Part shown: positions 6,541 through 8,346 of the stretch, piece after piece
Numbering within the stretch: the stretch's first letter is position 1
How the letters are laid out: every line of letters begins with the position of its first letter
NCBI GenBank assembly: GCA_028276365.1
Contig: JAPYWL010000049.1
Span: forward strand, 1-8,346
Origin: Deltaproteobacteria bacterium
GTDB taxonomy: Bacteria; DRYD01
Reading direction: 5' to 3'
DNA: 8,346 nucleotides
Translations under genes and position numbers: made by a program
The notes under the pieces: model-generated
What the model was told of the DNA's origin: nothing
The model's database searches: none
What the model saw: only the letters and a program-made list of their open reading frames with translations

Positions 6541-7665
6541 TTATACATTTTTTTTATTTTCTAAAAATAAAAAAAATCCTCCTAAAAAAATAGCTAAAAA
6601 ATTAGGTAACCATAATATAAAAATATTCCCTTTATTAGCTAAAACCTGACTTAACATCAAAAATACATAATAAAAAAAAGCTACTAAAATAGTAACAGTA
6701 ATACCAATATAATTACTACCCCTTAAAGGAACTATAGAAAAATTAAAAACTAAAAAAAACAAAAAAAATGAACTTAAAGGAAAAATAAATTTTAAATTAA
6801 TCTTTACTAACAAATCCTTTTTTAATTCATTACTAATCTCGTTATTTTGATTATCATTACTTTTTATTTTTTTTAATTGATAATAAAGATCAAATAAATT
6901 TAATTCTTCCCTATGTTTCCTCCTTAATTTTTTATTAACTAAATAAGAACTAAATAAATTATATGTAATTTTATTTAAATAAACTTCTTTATCTAAATTT
7001 CCATTAGAATAGACTTTTACATGAACATCATATAAAATCCATAAGTTATCAGAAATTAATTTAGCATTCTTAGCCTCAATATATTCTATAATCTCTCTTT
7101 TCTTTCTATCTATCTTTATTATAACAATATCATCCATAAAATTTAAATCAACAATATATTTCAAAGCATAAATATATTGATAAAAGTCAATAAAATCAAG
7201 CCTAATGGAAAAATTTTCTACTGTCCCCTTATATTCACCACCATCTTCCTTTTTTAAATTATAATAAATATCGAACCCTTTTTTAACTAATTTATAAGAA
7301 AAACTTTCATTAAAAACTAAATGAAACACAGAAATTAAAAATACTAAAACTAATAATCTGAAAAATAAAAAAAAATTAGGTATTCCAAAACTATTAAATG
7401 CAACAATCTCAAAATTAGAACTTAATCTACCTATAAAACTAACAGTTCCAAAAACTATAGCCAACGGAATAGTATAATTAAAATAAAGTGGAGTTATATA
7501 AATAAGATATTCAATAACTCCTAAAAAAGAAATTTTACCATTAACCACCCATTTAACTAAATCATATATCTGACTAACCAAAATTATTAAAAAATTAAAA
7601 ATAATAAAACCCAAAAATACATTATAAATAAAACCTTTATATATATACCTATCAAATACTTTCAT
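6541..7665 (-). CDS. lptF: LptF/LptG (YjgP/YjgQ) family lipopolysaccharide export permease
   Basis: The protein is an inner-membrane permease subunit of the LptB2FG ABC exporter, which pulls lipopolysaccharide from the inner membrane to the LptC/LptA bridge. The 374 residues match the family length and topology. Transmembrane segments lie near 12-34, 52-78 and 96-118, followed by a periplasmic beta-jellyroll region (about 120-285) and three more helices (about 292-312, 317-340 and 347-369). Family signs are the N-terminal DRYIYKGFIYNVFLGF, the cytoplasmic LSSNFEIVAFNSFGI segment (81-95) and the late block SQVLANKGNIFILWLPN. Whether it is the F or G paralogue cannot be decided, and no second copy is in the window. 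The start fits the family N-terminus, but no Shine-Dalgarno sequence precedes it: the leader is pure A/T and carries a tandem palindromic repeat. It lies 32 bases after the reverse gyrase gene. Confidence 0.88.
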   Translation of the reverse strand: MKVFDRYIYKGFIYNVFLGFIIFNFLIILVSQIYDLVKWVVNGKISFLGVIEYLIYITPLYFNYTIPLAIVFGTVSFIGRLSSNFEIVAFNSFGIPNFFLFFRLLVLVFLISVFHLVFNESFSYKLVKKGFDIYYNLKKEDGGEYKGTVENFSIRLDFIDFYQYIYALKYIVDLNFMDDIVIIKIDRKKREIIEYIEAKNAKLISDNLWILYDVHVKVYSNGNLDKEVYLNKITYNLFSSYLVNKKLRRKHREELNLFDLYYQLKKIKSNDNQNNEISNELKKDLLVKINLKFIFPLSSFFLFFLVFNFSIVPLRGSNYIGITVTILVAFFYYVFLMLSQVLANKGNIFILWLPNFLAIFLGGFFLFLENKKNV

Positions 7666-7670
7666 AAATA

Positions 7671-7706
7671 ATTAAATAATTATTTAAAATTAAATAATTA
7701 TTTAAA
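7671..7706. repeat. Perfect tandem 18-bp A/T repeat, each unit palindromic
   Basis: The unit ATTAAATAATTATTTAAA occurs twice without mismatch (7671-7688 and 7689-7706). Each copy contains the 16-base perfect palindrome TTAAATAATTATTTAA (7672-7687 and 7690-7705), so both copies are also inverted repeats of each other. The array fills the reverse gyrase-lptF gap, covers the reverse gyrase stop codon (7698-7700) and ends six bases before the lptF ATG. It could be an operator, an A-U RNA hairpin or a simple slippage duplication. Confidence 0.9.
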
Positions 7707-8346
7707 ATAAGCTCCATCCTTTAAAAATAAATCAAAATTAGATAATTTACCAAAAACTTTTTCCTTTAATTCATAATACAATTCATTAACAACTTCAATA
7801 GGCTTTTTAATTCCTTCTTCAATCAAATCTATCTTTCTCTGTAAATCTCTTGTTCTTTCTTCATTAACTAAATCCCAGAATTCATTTTTTAATTTCTCAT
7901 TAACTAAAATTCCTCTTTTCATTGGAATTATTTTATTATACTTCTCAATAATATATCCCCTTAAAAATAACCGAGAAATTATATGAGCATAAGTAGAAGG
8001 TCGCCCTATTTCTCTATCCCTCATTAACTTTATTATATCCGCTTGAGAATACAAACTAACTGCAGGTTTCTTAATATTCCTAACTTCAACATTATAAATC
8101 CCTTCAGGAATAATCTCACTTTTTTGAGCGCTGTAAGGAAAAATATTAGGACCAACAATATCAACAACTCTATCTTGGTATAAAATACTCTCTTCCTTCT
8201 CATTAAATAATATAAATTTATAAGTGTAAATAACTAATTTAGTAGATTTAGTAAAAGCATTTAAAAACCTTTTATATATCATATCATACAATCTAAAAGC
8301 TTGAAAAGGTAATTTATCTTGATAAAACATTTTTATATCTTCAACA
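7698..8346 (-). CDS. rgy: Reverse gyrase, C-terminal part of the topoisomerase domain (5' end beyond window)
   Basis: Reverse gyrase uses ATP to introduce positive supercoils into DNA and is nearly universal in hyperthermophiles. Only about 216 C-terminal residues are here. The frame is still open at the window edge (…VEDIK before the internal Met at 8330), so that Met is not the start. Full proteins are about 1,100 residues. The type IA topoisomerase signature IGRPSTYA is at 7986-8009. Features pointing to reverse gyrase rather than TopA are FRLYDMIYKRFL, LYSQADIIKLMRDREIGRPSTYA and the tail LVNEERTRDLQRKIDLIEEG followed by a short helix and FLKDG. There are no C-terminal zinc ribbons of the TopA kind. 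The catalytic tyrosine and the helicase half lie outside the window. The stop lies within the tandem palindrome, and lptF follows in the same direction 32 bases on. Confidence 0.85.
   Translation of the reverse strand, partial: VEDIKMFYQDKLPFQAFRLYDMIYKRFLNAFTKSTKLVIYTYKFILFNEKEESILYQDRVVDIVGPNIFPYSAQKSEIIPEGIYNVEVRNIKKPAVSLYSQADIIKLMRDREIGRPSTYAHIISRLFLRGYIIEKYNKIIPMKRGILVNEKLKNEFWDLVNEERTRDLQRKIDLIEEGIKKPIEVVNELYYELKEKVFGKLSNFDLFLKDGAYFK

Noticed and set aside
7663-7708. CRISPR array or mobile-element end at the tandem repeat
   Set aside because: There are only two 18-base units with no spacers, no target-site duplication and no transposase nearby.
7698-8330. A complete 210-residue protein starting at the Met at 8330
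   Set aside because: The frame continues open to the window edge with reverse-gyrase-like residues, there is no ribosome binding site, and the fragment begins in the middle of the topoisomerase fold. It is the C-terminal part of a larger gene.
7698-8346. Ordinary topoisomerase I (TopA)
   Set aside because: The GRPSTYA motif is shared, but LMRDREIGRPSTYA, the EERTRDLQRKIDLIEEG tail and the lack of zinc ribbons fit reverse gyrase better. TopA is not fully excluded because the helicase half is not in view.

Overview
The window is very AT-rich DNA, with A/T-only runs of tens of bases between genes. It reads as part of the chromosome of a double-membraned (diderm) bacterium, because it encodes an LptF/LptG-type lipopolysaccharide exporter subunit and an outer-membrane type IV pilus secretin. 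The fragment at the right edge looks like the C-terminus of reverse gyrase, the hallmark topoisomerase of thermophiles, so the source is probably a thermophilic or hyperthermophilic diderm bacterium. I cannot name the genus or phylum from this sequence alone.

Layout, left to right. At 1-656 on the minus strand lies the N-terminal part of an NAD(P)HX epimerase (NnrE/YjeF_N domain), cut by the window edge. Positions 657-917 are a divergent, extremely AT-rich intergenic region. At 918-1208 on the plus strand is a small orphan gene for a Gln/Lys/Ala-rich, helical 96-residue protein of unknown function. Positions 1274-1297 hold a strong hairpin with T-rich tails on both sides, acting as a shared bidirectional terminator. 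From 1377 to 8346 everything is on the minus strand. In the direction of transcription this is reverse gyrase (3' end only), lptF, pilM, pilN, pilO, pilP and pilQ, with short gaps and no evident internal terminator.

How the genes work together. PilM (cytoplasmic, actin-like), PilN and PilO (inner-membrane bitopic proteins), PilP (inner-membrane lipoprotein) and PilQ (outer-membrane secretin) form the classical type IV pilus alignment complex, encoded here in canonical order. LptF is a transmembrane subunit of the LptBFG exporter. The reverse gyrase and lptF genes sit upstream in the same direction and may be co-transcribed with the pilus genes, although a candidate promoter lies just before pilM.

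No new multi-gene defence, mobile or secretion system is visible. The items most worth a second look are: the orphan 96-residue gene with its own ribosome binding site and terminator; the lptF start, which has no Shine-Dalgarno sequence and follows a perfect tandem 18-bp A/T palindromic repeat; the reverse gyrase-lptF-pil gene order; a PilN without the usual INLLP-type PilM-binding box; and low-complexity linkers in PilQ and PilP.
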